Shown here piece by piece: positions 18,278 to 25,762 of a stretch of 59,841 nucleotides of DNA (positions are counted from its first letter, which is position 1; each line of letters begins with the position of its first letter). The position numbers and the translations under genes are program-made. Source of the DNA: Mycobacterium sp. GTDB lineage: Bacteria; Actinomycetota; Actinomycetes; Mycobacteriales; Mycobacteriaceae. Where the stretch lies: contig JAOPUT010000339.1 of NCBI GenBank assembly GCA_025963385.1, forward strand, positions 1 through 59,841, written 5' to 3'. The notes below the pieces were generated by a model. The model saw nothing but the letters and a program-made list of their open reading frames with translations, was not told the DNA's origin and made no database searches.

Positions 18278-18960
18278 GTCCGTCGGCGTCCCACGAACGC
18301 CGCGACGGCGCCCACCGCTGCCAGAACCAGTGCGCTGCCCGCCAACCAGCGTGCCGTGTTGTCGGGGCCCGCGGTTGCGGCGGGGGGCTCCGCGGCGGCA
18401 GTCGCCTTCGGCACAGCTTGCGCAGGTGCGTCGTGCTGCGCGGGAGCGCCCGTCAAGTCCAGTACCGGAGCCGGGTACTCCGGCTCGTCACCGTTGGCAA
18501 GAGGTGGCTGATCCCACTTGACGACGGTGCCGTCGGAGTACGTCTGGGTGGCGGGGAGCGTGACCGACGGCTGGTTGGGCAAGGTCACCGAGACGTTGAA
18601 CAGTCCGAACTGGTCGGGGCCGATTCCGGTCGTGGGCGCCGCGGTCCAGGTGACGGAGCGGACGGTGCCCGCGGCGGCGTCGCGGTCCAACTTCGCCGTC
18701 CAGCCCGGCATGACTTCGGTGCTCGCCGACGCGACGTTGGGCAGCGCGACGGTGAATTCTGTTGTCAGAGCGCCTTTCTCGGATTCGTTCGGCACTCTGA
18801 AGGTCAGCACCGAGGTGCTGCCCGGCGACGCACCGTCCGCGTCGACGTGGACGTGCGCCCACGCCGCGCCCGCTCCTGAGAGCAGGGCGATGGACATGGC
18901 CGCACCTGCGGTGGCAGTCGTGATGAGGGCGCGTGAGTACGCCCGGTGAATTGATCTCAT
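18274..18960 (-). CDS. YcnI-family (DUF1775) copper-binding protein
   Basis: 228 residues: a signal peptide ending AWA-H, so the mature N-terminus is HVHVDADGASPGSTSVLTFR. The first His is the copper ligand known for YcnI, and a conserved Trp follows in PGWTAKLDRD. A single YcnI domain is followed by an Ala/Pro linker and a C-terminal membrane helix with RRRT. YcnI, CopC and CopD genes commonly occur together and handle extracytoplasmic copper. It overlaps copC by 4 bases and follows the His-containing membrane protein gene by 36 bases. Confidence 0.9.
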   Translation of the reverse strand: MRSIHRAYSRALITTATAGAAMSIALLSGAGAAWAHVHVDADGASPGSTSVLTFRVPNESEKGALTTEFTVALPNVASASTEVMPGWTAKLDRDAAAGTVRSVTWTAAPTTGIGPDQFGLFNVSVTLPNQPSVTLPATQTYSDGTVVKWDQPPLANGDEPEYPAPVLDLTGAPAQHDAPAQAVPKATAAAEPPAATAGPDNTARWLAGSALVLAAVGAVAAFVGRRRT

Positions 18961-18996
18961 ATGGGGTCGTTGCCTTCTGGGTCGTCTGGTCTTGGG

Positions 18997-19539
18997 TCAG
19001 TGGGCGAGACCGACCGGAGGACCACGGTGTGACAACGACGCAGACAGCAGACGTACGGACTGAAGCGGCTGATCGGCGCTGCGGACGGCGCTCGTCGACG
19101 CCGTCGCGACGGGCAGGTGGGCGGTGCGCGCGGCGGCGAGAAGGACACGTGACACGGCAGCGCAGAGCCTGCCGCCCACCGCGATCAGCACGGCGCCGAT
19201 CGCGACGGCGGCAGCGTGGGTGGCGATCATCAGGCCCGTCGGTGCGGCGGTGGAGTGGTGGGAATGTCCTGCGGCGCCGAGCAGGGCATGGCCCAACAGC
19301 TGGCCGACCGCGAGCACCACGATCAGGACCTTGACGTCCGCGGCGTCCCGAAGCGTGGCGACGAGCGCGGCGAGGGTGAGCGACAACAGCGCGAGCAGGG
19401 CCGCCGTCGAACCCGAAGGCAGCCCTCCGCCTGCGGTGCCGTGCGCCGCGACGGCCAGTGCCGCGGTCAGCGCCCCCGCCGCCGCCCCGCGCAGGCGCGC
19501 TGCGGGAGCGATCGGATTCGGGGGTGTGGCCTTGATCAG
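18997..19539 (-). CDS. His-containing membrane protein (Rv3851-like), apparent CTG start
   Basis: The open frame predicts about 180 residues with four hydrophobic segments and a His-containing loop (GHALLGAAGHSHHS) between the third and fourth. No ATG, GTG or TTG exists in frame before the TTG at 19386, which would delete the first hydrophobic region. A CTG at 19539 overlaps the upstream stop as CTGA, the same 4-base coupling used elsewhere in this operon, with GGGAG just upstream. I therefore list the longer form. The C-terminal ~45 residues look less like a folded domain. With CopC/CopD/YcnI downstream, a metal-related role is plausible but unproven. Confidence 0.6.
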   Translation of the reverse strand: MIKATPPNPIAPAARLRGAAAGALTAALAVAAHGTAGGGLPSGSTAALLALLSLTLAALVATLRDAADVKVLIVVLAVGQLLGHALLGAAGHSHHSTAAPTGLMIATHAAAVAIGAVLIAVGGRLCAAVSRVLLAAARTAHLPVATASTSAVRSADQPLQSVRLLSASLSHRGPPVGLAH

Positions 19540-20192
19540 AGCACTCCCAGGCGCGCCACCAGGTCGGCGTCGACACCATCGAGTTGGTCGCTGATCGCGG
19601 CGTGCGCGGCGCGTCTGCGCGGAGTCGGCATGTTCTCGGCGGCCGTCACGGCTGCCGACAGGTCGCGCAAGCGTTCGGTGACCGCGGCCACGAACTGCTT
19701 GGTCTCGGCGTCCTTGGGCTTCTTCGCCGCCACCTGCGCCAGGGTCTGTTCCGCACCGACGATCCGCGCCGACAGCGCGCCGCCGGTCCCGGAGAACTGG
19801 CCGATCTGACTGAGTGGGACGCCCAGCCGGTCCGCCCTGCGCTCGTCGACGTAGCCGCGGGCTGCGACGGCGGCGCGATAGACGATCGGCACCACCACGG
19901 GTGCCAACATCCGCGAGATCGTCAACGTACGGCGAATGCGGGAAGGAGAGAGCAGCTTTCCCTCACGCACCGCCTTGAGCTGAGTTTCAGCAACCTTGAT
20001 GGCGGCCCTGTCGCTATCCCGCTGCGCCTTCAGGCGCGCCTTGATCGCCTTCGACTGGCGTCTGCCGTCGGCCTTGATCCTGCGGGCTTCGTTCTTCGCG
20101 GAGAGTTTGGCCTCGAGTTTCGCCTTGGCCTTGATGGCCTTGGCCTCCGCACGCCGAGTTGCCCGGCTCTTACGCCGTGTGAACAGGCCCAT
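19536..20192 (-). CDS. Basic coiled-coil conserved mycobacterial protein (Rv3850-like)
   Basis: 218 residues. The first 80 are strongly basic, Lys/Arg/Ala-rich and likely helical or coiled coil (RRAEAKAIKAKAKLEAKLSA). A short hydrophobic stretch follows (RMLAPVVVPIVYRAAVAARG), then an alpha-helical C-terminal part. It matches the position and general build of M. tuberculosis Rv3850, a conserved protein of unknown function. It is first in the operon leading to YcnI, CopC and CopD, but its position next to Rv3851/Rv3852 homologues is conserved even where the copper genes are absent, so a copper role should not be assumed. Confidence 0.8.
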   Translation of the reverse strand: MGLFTRRKSRATRRAEAKAIKAKAKLEAKLSAKNEARRIKADGRRQSKAIKARLKAQRDSDRAAIKVAETQLKAVREGKLLSPSRIRRTLTISRMLAPVVVPIVYRAAVAARGYVDERRADRLGVPLSQIGQFSGTGGALSARIVGAEQTLAQVAAKKPKDAETKQFVAAVTERLRDLSAAVTAAENMPTPRRRAAHAAISDQLDGVDADLVARLGVL

Positions 20193-20422
20193 CCCGGCTG
20201 CCTCCCGGTCATCTCGTCGTGATCTGGCGATCGTGGCTGCGCTGGTACGGCCAACCCTAGTGCCGGTCCCGTCGCGGTCCCGTTCCGACCCCGGTCAAAG
20301 GTGGCGGTTTCAGCGCTCCAGCAAACAGTAGAGCGCGATTGTGCAAGAATCATCAGGGATCGGCGATGCCGACCGTCGGTGCTGCAGGGGCACCCATTCG
20401 GCGTCGTGAGAGGTATGGGGAC

Positions 20423-21622
20423 GTGGCCGTGCGAGTGCGCATCGCCGCGGCAGCTTGCGTAGTGATGTCTGGGCTGTTCGTGGCTGGTGCTGGTGCCGCG
20501 ATGGCGTTTGCCGATCCCGATGCCGGTCAGGGCGGGGAAACCGGCGGTGCGCAGGCCGACCCGCCCGGCGGCGCCCCGACCGCACCGACGTCGGGGCCTG
20601 CGCCGGTCGAGGCGACGGGGGCCGAGCCCACGTCCGGGGCCACGCCCACCGTGACGGCGCCGAAGCCGACGTCCCAGCTTGGCGACGGCCGTCACGGGCA
20701 ACCGTCCGACGAACTGGCGCCCGCGTCGAACGCCCAGCGGTCCAGCAAACAATCGAGGCCTGACCGCAGACCTCCGCGGCAAAGCGATCCGACAGGCACT
20801 GGCGAATCGACGTCGACCAAGACGGCGACCGAGTCGACCAGCCAGGACCCCGTCCCCACAGGTGAGGGGTCGACCGAGACCACCGATGAGAAGCCACCCC
20901 CTTGGACGCACGACCCGCCTTGGAAGCACGACCCTGGCGAGGGCGATCCCGACCAGCACGAGGGGTGGCCGTGGTGTTGGCCGAAGCCACCAGATCCGGG
21001 ACAACCACCCCTGGGCGGCGGCGGCCCACCCAGCAGCGGCAACGGCGGTGGCGGCGGGGTCAGCATCGGCAAGCCGCCGATCGGCATCGGCATTCCGAAG
21101 CCTCCGCCGGAGATGCAGCTCCCCGCGCCGACCCTTCCGAGGGTGGTGCCGCCGGCACTGCCGGTCATCCCCGTGGACCCCGTGGTTGATACCATCACCG
21201 GATTGGCCACGGCGGCGGCCGAACTGCCATTCTCACCACTGACGCTGCCGGTCGTCGTGCCCCCGCTCGGTGCCGGCGGCGGTGGCGCGGGAGCAGCGGG
21301 TGTCGCGGGCGGTGCACCCCGGCCGGGAGTTCCGTCGGCGTCGCGGAACTCGGGCGCCCCGCAGAACGGGAATCAGCCGCCGAAGGCAGGCGAGCAGAAC
21401 CCGTCCGCATTCGGCGCGAGCAACGGCATGATGCCCACGTCGTACCGTGCCGGGTACGGCGAGTACCTGCGCACGGCGGGCGTCGGACAGATGGCGGCCG
21501 TCGCGGTGCCGGGTGTCACGGGCATCCTGGCGCTCACCGGTGCTGGTGGCTTGGTCGGTTACCGGCAGGCCCGCGCTGGGCTCATCGTGAGGGCCAGCGG
21601 CACGGCACGCTTCATGGGTTGA
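20423..21622 (+). CDS. Secreted proline/glycine-rich mycobacterial protein
   Basis: About 399 residues from the GTG at 20423 (VAVRVRIAAAA...), which directly starts a signal peptide with likely cleavage after AMA or AFA. The middle ~270 residues are low-complexity Pro/Gly/Thr, with a Trp-rich patch (HEGWPWCWPKPPDPG). A C-terminal domain (YRAGYGEYLRTAG...) ends in a hydrophobic segment (VAVPGVTGILALTGAGGLVG) and a short basic tail. I have the impression this Trp-rich patch plus C-terminal block recurs in other mycobacterial proteins, but have no named family. Longer starts at 20366 or 20339 would place a charged extension before the signal peptide. Function unknown; probably exported and membrane-anchored. 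Confidence 0.75.
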   Translation: MAVRVRIAAAACVVMSGLFVAGAGAAMAFADPDAGQGGETGGAQADPPGGAPTAPTSGPAPVEATGAEPTSGATPTVTAPKPTSQLGDGRHGQPSDELAPASNAQRSSKQSRPDRRPPRQSDPTGTGESTSTKTATESTSQDPVPTGEGSTETTDEKPPPWTHDPPWKHDPGEGDPDQHEGWPWCWPKPPDPGQPPLGGGGPPSSGNGGGGGVSIGKPPIGIGIPKPPPEMQLPAPTLPRVVPPALPVIPVDPVVDTITGLATAAAELPFSPLTLPVVVPPLGAGGGGAGAAGVAGGAPRPGVPSASRNSGAPQNGNQPPKAGEQNPSAFGASNGMMPTSYRAGYGEYLRTAGVGQMAAVAVPGVTGILALTGAGGLVGYRQARAGLIVRASGTARFMG

Positions 21623-21684
21623 TGGGAATCGTCGGCTTCAGTGCGGAAGGACAGGGATAGTGGATTCATCGAGAGGGGGATTGC

Positions 21685-22176
21685 ATGCCAGCCAGCCGTC
21701 GTGTCACCCGCGCCGTCAGTGAGGTCCTCGACCTCGCGCCCCGGCGCGGCGAAGTATCGCTCGCACGGCTCGTGGAGTCGGTGGCGGAGAACCGCGGTCG
21801 ACCGATCGAGCTCAAGATGGCGGACCTGCCGCCGGGGGTGTGCGGCCAGTGGCGTCAGTACGCCGACCGTGACGTCTTCCTGATTCAGCAGGGCCTGCCC
21901 GCGGGGGACCGGACCCTGGCCCACGAGCTCGGCCACCTGGTGCTCGGACACGAAGGCATCTCCGTGCTCGAAGCGGCAAGGGACCTCACCGAATTCGCCA
22001 GTTCCGATCTCATCGGCTACATGCTCAACCAGCGGACGGGTTGCATGGGTCCGAGCGGTGAGGAACTCGAGCAGGAGGCCGAGGACTTCGCCGCGCTGCT
22101 CATCTATCGACTCGGCCGTCTGCCGTCCGATCGCGCGTCCATCGTTCAGGTGCGTCTTGGAGAGGCGTTTGGTTGA
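21685..22176 (+). CDS. ImmA/IrrE-family metallo-endopeptidase
   Basis: 163 residues with the zinc-protease motif HELGHLVLGHEG at about residues 80-91, after RTLA, and downstream acidic residues (QEAEDFAALLIYRL) typical of ImmA/IrrE peptidases. Known members cleave XRE-type repressors to switch on mobile elements or stress responses (ImmA on ImmR; IrrE on DdrO). The stop overlaps the next gene start by 4 bases (TTGA), so the two are coupled. The only XRE-type regulator nearby is espR, which converges on the pair. Whether it is a substrate is unknown. Confidence 0.85.
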   Translation: MPASRRVTRAVSEVLDLAPRRGEVSLARLVESVAENRGRPIELKMADLPPGVCGQWRQYADRDVFLIQQGLPAGDRTLAHELGHLVLGHEGISVLEAARDLTEFASSDLIGYMLNQRTGCMGPSGEELEQEAEDFAALLIYRLGRLPSDRASIVQVRLGEAFG

Positions 22177-23300
22177 TCATCTGGGTGATCGCCGGTCTCC
22201 TGGGGCTGGCAACTGGCCTGCGCATCGGCTGGGCACTCGTCAACAAGCAGTCTCTCGTCAGTGCGGCGATGATCCTGGCGCTCGGCAGCCTCGGTCTGGT
22301 GGCCGCGCTGAACTGGCAGCCCCTGACGCTGTTGATCGACACTCTGGTGCGGTGGCCCAACGTCTCCACGGTGCTGAGTCAGGTAGCGCTGATCACGTGC
22401 GCCGCGGGAAGCTGCGTGATGATCACGTCGGCGGCCTCCGAACGTAAACCGGCGGCGATCCGGCGCATCGCGATGATCCAGTACGGGGTTGCCACCCTGA
22501 TCGCGGCGCTGACTCTGGTCGCGTTCTTCACCTCGCCGCAGCAGCCCGAGATGGCGCCGCAGGAGTATCTGCGCCGCAACCTCGGCTCGGGCGCGATGAA
22601 CGTGTCGTGGCTGCTTCCGCTGCTGTACGTGATGCTCGCGCTGACGTTGGTGGTGTGGGCCGGGGTGCGGCACTCGAACCGTACGCGCCGCGGGCGGGCG
22701 CTCTTCGTGTTCACCACCGGCGTGGTGCTCATCGTGCTGGCCAGCGCATTCTTCCTGCTGAGAGCTGTCGGCACCACGGGGTTGATCGGGGTCGGTACCG
22801 CGGCGACGCTGCTGGGCTGCGCCATGCTCGTCGTGGCCAGCGGATCGTTGTTGCCAAGTGTGGAGGACTGGTTCGGTGCGCGGCGCGAGCTGCGGATCAT
22901 CCAGCCGCTACTCGAGGAGCTGAGCCTCAGGCACCCCAACGTAGGGATCGGTGTGCGGCCGCGTGGGCCGCTGCTGTTCCGTGTCGCCGAGCAGATGTCG
23001 ATGATCTCGGACGCGCTCTACCTGGAGGCCACCCGTGCACTCGGTGGCGACGACGTCGTGGCCTCGGCGGAGGAAACCGAGTGCGAGAAGTCGCCGAGCG
23101 TGGCGCCTGACGAGCAGGCCCTGCGTATCGCGGAGTGGATCCATGCCGGGTGCGGCACCGGACGGGACTCGGCAGATGCCAAGTTTCCTGGGCCGCATTG
23201 GCTACGCCAGCCACCGACGTATTCAGACCGCGAGTGGATCCTCGCGATCGCCGATCAGTATCGGACGCTGGAACACCAGGTCAGTGTTGCGGCGTCCTGA
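22173..23300 (+). CDS. MAB_1171c-like multi-pass membrane protein
   Basis: 375 residues. The N-terminal ~230 contain seven or so hydrophobic segments, starting at the TTG (MIIWVIAGLLGLATGLRIGW). A cytoplasmic C-terminal domain begins EDWFGARRELRIIQPLLEEL and includes the pattern LFRVAEQMSMISDALYLEA, as in the actinobacterial MAB_1171c-type family commonly found beside ImmA peptidases and XRE regulators. It could be the membrane sensor or partner that controls the coupled peptidase; this is inference from gene pairing. It ends 27 bases from the convergent espR stop. Confidence 0.75.
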   Translation: MIIWVIAGLLGLATGLRIGWALVNKQSLVSAAMILALGSLGLVAALNWQPLTLLIDTLVRWPNVSTVLSQVALITCAAGSCVMITSAASERKPAAIRRIAMIQYGVATLIAALTLVAFFTSPQQPEMAPQEYLRRNLGSGAMNVSWLLPLLYVMLALTLVVWAGVRHSNRTRRGRALFVFTTGVVLIVLASAFFLLRAVGTTGLIGVGTAATLLGCAMLVVASGSLLPSVEDWFGARRELRIIQPLLEELSLRHPNVGIGVRPRGPLLFRVAEQMSMISDALYLEATRALGGDDVVASAEETECEKSPSVAPDEQALRIAEWIHAGCGTGRDSADAKFPGPHWLRQPPTYSDREWILAIADQYRTLEHQVSVAAS

Positions 23301-23327
23301 CCCCGGTCGGCTCGAGGCCGACCGAGG

Positions 23328-23726
23328 CTAGTCGTCCAGGTGCTCTTGGCGGCGGAGCTCGTCAACCTTCTGGACGAGGTCCTGCTGAGCCTCGGGCGAC
23401 AGGCCGACGGTGCGCGCCGCAATGCGGCGGATGCCCTCGTCACGCATGCTGGCCAGCCACGTCAGCTCTTTGTCGAGCTTCTCGTAGTACTCGTCATCAG
23501 TGAAGTACGCCGGCTTGATCCGGAAGAAATTGGCAAGGGCGGCCATCGTGGCGACCGAGGGGTTGGTGCGGTTGCCTGAACGCAGCTGCGACAGGTACGG
23601 CGCCGACATCGTTACACCCTCTGCCTTTAGTGCGGCGATGACTTCGGCCGACGTATGCGGGCCGCGTCCAGGGGGATAAACGGTGTCGAACAGGCGGTTC
23701 AGCCTGGCGGAAAAAGTCATGCTCAT
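23328..23726 (-). CDS. espR: Nucleoid-associated regulator EspR
   Basis: 132 residues, exactly the length of M. tuberculosis EspR. The N-terminal helix-turn-helix has FSARLNRLFDTVYPPGRGPH and MSAPYLSQLRSGNRTNPS (recognition helix), and the C-terminal dimerisation part includes YFTDDEYYEKLDKEL. EspR binds many sites, activates espACD for ESX-1 secretion in M. tuberculosis, and acts as a nucleoid-associated protein. The ATG at 23726 (MSMTFSARLN) matches the known start; an ATG 15 bases upstream is less likely. More than 500 bases of upstream DNA without a gene precede it. Confidence 0.95.
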   Translation of the reverse strand: MSMTFSARLNRLFDTVYPPGRGPHTSAEVIAALKAEGVTMSAPYLSQLRSGNRTNPSVATMAALANFFRIKPAYFTDDEYYEKLDKELTWLASMRDEGIRRIAARTVGLSPEAQQDLVQKVDELRRQEHLDD

Positions 23727-24257
23727 CGATCTGTCCTCCACTTAGCGTAACGAGCGGTCTTACTTGGCGGCGTATTTGCTGATCATCGTAGCGAGAGTTC
23801 TGCCGACAACCAAGTGCAAACCACCGAAAAGTCCGTCCCACCCCAAGTTACTACCCGAGTCTGCGCCGTCTAGCAGCGTTTTTCGCCAACGCAGACCTCG
23901 CCGAAGTGCATCGCCGCTAAGCGAATAATAACGCTCGAGTTGTTTTGCCCTGTTCACGAAGAGTCGCGCCGGGGTCGTAGCGGACCCTCTGATCGGCGTC
24001 CGGCAATCTGTCTGGGAGTCTGGGACGACGACATCAGTAATTTGCTCGGAATTTGAACGACCGACCTGGTCGGTCGCCGCCGGTGCCTCTTTCGCGCACG
24101 TCAATCACTTCGGCGGCCGACAGGAGTTTGCGCTGTCGTTCGTTCGACTGACAGTAGCCAGTGGTTGGTTAAGCAGGATCCTGCGACGAATCGCGTATGG
24201 CGCGCACGAAAGACCAGCGCCTCGGGCGTTTCGCGCCCCTGCGAGGCGACGGCCAGT
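23727..24257. other. 531-base gene-free espR upstream region
   Basis: No convincing gene on either strand. The stretch is visibly less GC-rich than its neighbours, with runs such as CGAATAATAACG and GTAATTTGC. A 114-residue open frame on the minus strand (23760-24104) has no family resemblance or coding bias that I can see. It contains the perfect palindrome at 24058-24076. EspR is known to bind its own long, AT-richer promoter in M. tuberculosis, so this is probably a complex regulatory region. Confidence 0.6.
24058..24076. promoter_or_regulatory. Perfect 19-base palindrome upstream of espR
   Basis: CGACCGACC, T, GGTCGGTCG: 9-base arms around one T. It lies about 330 bases upstream of the espR start and about 180 bases downstream of the Rv3847-like stop. 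It may be an operator of an unidentified dimeric regulator or, less likely, a terminator stem without a U tract. Confidence 0.5.
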
Positions 24258-24791
24258 CTAGGCGGCCAGCAGCATGGCCAGGACGGCCGTATCCGGATGC
24301 GTGATGGGGTCGACGCCCACCCGGCTGACCATCGACGTGATGGTCCCGTCGGACTCCGCCTCCACCCATGCCGCGCGGTGGTCGAGACCGAGATGTGGCA
24401 GACCGGGCAGCAGCACGCACCCCGATGCGGCGCCCGCGCACTCCGGGAGCGACGGCATCGTCTCCGACGGCGGGTGCAGCATCAACAGCGCGGGCGGCTG
24501 CCGCTGCGCGAAGTAACCCGGTGGAATCGCCGACTCGCCGACCACGGTGCCCTCGGCCATGACGAGGCCGACGGTCCCTGGCGCCGGTTCGTCGGGCAAT
24601 TCCTCCCGGACGCCGAATATCGTCGTCGTCGAGAGCAGGCCGGGTAGCGAGGCCACCCGGACCGCGACGATCAGGAGCTGGGCCCACTCCTTGGTCGAGT
24701 CGGGCCATCGGCCCGAGACGACGAAGCCCTTGAGCGATCCACCCGAGTGGAAGGGGGCCACTTCGATGGCTCCATGGGATCCGGTATCCAT
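24258..24791 (-). CDS. Conserved mycobacterial protein, Rv3847-like
   Basis: 177 residues from the ATG at 24791 (MDTGSHGAIEVAPFHSGG), which agrees with the length of M. tuberculosis Rv3847 as I recall. Sequence blocks are LKGFVVSGRWPDSTKEWAQL, RVASLPGLLSTTTIFGVREE and a C-terminal GVDPITHPDTAVLAMLLAA. No known domain or catalytic motif is evident; it is probably cytoplasmic. In M. tuberculosis this gene follows sodA. Here it lies beside sodN/sodX, so the flanking gene is conserved while the superoxide dismutase type is not. Confidence 0.85.
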   Translation of the reverse strand: MDTGSHGAIEVAPFHSGGSLKGFVVSGRWPDSTKEWAQLLIVAVRVASLPGLLSTTTIFGVREELPDEPAPGTVGLVMAEGTVVGESAIPPGYFAQRQPPALLMLHPPSETMPSLPECAGAASGCVLLPGLPHLGLDHRAAWVEAESDGTITSMVSRVGVDPITHPDTAVLAMLLAA

Positions 24792-24921
24792 CTTCGTCTC
24801 CGATCGGTGCGCACTGATGCCGCCCGACACGGCTGTGGGTCGATTCCGACAGGATGCGGTAGCCAGGGGCTGGCACGCAATAGGACACGAGTGCCAGTAA
24901 TGCGACCGATACGCGGGAACG

Positions 24922-25218
24922 TCAGCCGTCGCGTCGCGCGGAGGCGGTCCACACCACGCGGTAGGAACCCGCGACGGGCACCCAGCCGAACTGCCGCGAG
25001 TCGACGACACCGGGTGCGTGCGGATTGTCGGAGCGCGCCTCGAAGGTGGAACCGCGCACGTCCCCGACGCGTTTGACGAGCCAGCGGGTCGGCAACGTCG
25101 GGTCCGGGAAAACCCGAACCTCGCCGCGGCGGGCCCGGGCCGTCCGCAATCCGAGCAGGCCGTCACCGGGATGCAGCGCAGGCCGCATCGAATCCTCCAC
25201 GACCGAGAATCGCCGCAT
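24922..25218 (-). CDS. sodX: Ni-SOD maturation peptidase, S26 signal-peptidase type (SodX-like)
   Basis: A 98-residue, soluble-looking signal-peptidase-like protein. Catalytic Ser10 lies in VVEDSMRPALHPGD and Lys49 in RWLVKRVGD. The downstream S26 block appears as SDNPHAPGVVDSRQFGWVPV. This is the compact form that removes the short propeptide of nickel superoxide dismutase so that the mature His1-Cys2 nickel hook is exposed. The ATG at 25218 (MRRFSVVEDSM) fits the family; the longer frame would overlap the divergent sodN start. It is divergent from sodN, with 55 bases between. Confidence 0.87.
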   Translation of the reverse strand: MRRFSVVEDSMRPALHPGDGLLGLRTARARRGEVRVFPDPTLPTRWLVKRVGDVRGSTFEARSDNPHAPGVVDSRQFGWVPVAGSYRVVWTASARRDG

Positions 25219-25273
25219 CGGCCAGCGATGTAGGGGATGGTTGCAGCCCACACCCAAAGGGTAGGTTAAGGCC

Positions 25274-25696
25274 ATGCTGCATCGACTCTTCTCCAATGCC
25301 ACTCCCGCCCACGCCCATTGCGACCTGTACTGCGGTGTCTACGATCCCGCGCAGGCCAAGATCGAGGCCCTTTCCTGCCTCAAGACGCTGAAGAAGTACC
25401 ACGACTCCGACGACGACCACTTCAAGACCCGCGCCATCATCATCAAGGAGCAGCGCGCCGAAGAGGTCAAGCATCACCTCATGGTGCTGTGGGCAGACTT
25501 CTTCACCAAGGATCACTTCGAGCAGTTCCCCAATCTGCACCAGCTCTTCTGGGATGGGGTTCACGGCGCGGGTGACGTCAAGAAGTCCACCGACGTCGCG
25601 GTGGCCGAGAAGCTGCTGAAGACGATCGACGAGATCGCCGACATCTTCTGGCAGACCGACAAGGCCAAGGACATGGGCGTGTACCCGCCCGCCTGA
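25274..25696 (+). CDS. sodN: Nickel superoxide dismutase precursor
   Basis: 140 residues: a 14-residue propeptide (MLHRLFSNATPAHA), then the mature start HCDLYCGVYDPAQAKIEA. His1, Cys2 and Cys6 of the nickel hook are present. The rest is the four-helix Ni-SOD body (TRAIIIKEQRAEEVKHHLMV; FPNLHQLFWDGV; IADIFWQTDKAKDMG). It dismutates superoxide as a hexamer in the cytoplasm. Position 5 of the hook is Tyr where most known enzymes have Pro. It lies next to an Rv3847-like gene, the place of sodA in M. tuberculosis. Divergent sodX supplies maturation. Confidence 0.95.
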   Translation: MLHRLFSNATPAHAHCDLYCGVYDPAQAKIEALSCLKTLKKYHDSDDDHFKTRAIIIKEQRAEEVKHHLMVLWADFFTKDHFEQFPNLHQLFWDGVHGAGDVKKSTDVAVAEKLLKTIDEIADIFWQTDKAKDMGVYPPA

Positions 25697-25705
25697 TCAC
25701 TCTTC

Positions 25706-25756
25706 AACGACGAAGGCCGACCCGGCGCGCGAGCGCTGAGTCGGCCTTCCGTCGTT
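25706..25756. terminator. Bidirectional terminator after sodN
   Basis: AACGACG-AAGGCCGAC (25706-25721) pairs with GTCGGCCTTCCGTCGTT (25740-25756), a ~16-base stem with a single bulge. It sits between the convergent sodN and small membrane protein genes and ends in TT, and can serve both. Confidence 0.8.
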
Positions 25757-25762
25757 CGAGGC

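Noticed and set aside
20313..20760. TCCAGCAAACA occurring at about 20313 and 20740
   Set aside because: An 11-base match with no matching flanks, one copy inside a coding region; probably coincidence.
23760..24104. 114-residue open frame on the minus strand upstream of espR
   Set aside because: No family resemblance, no good ribosome site and base composition unlike the neighbouring genes; treated as regulatory DNA.
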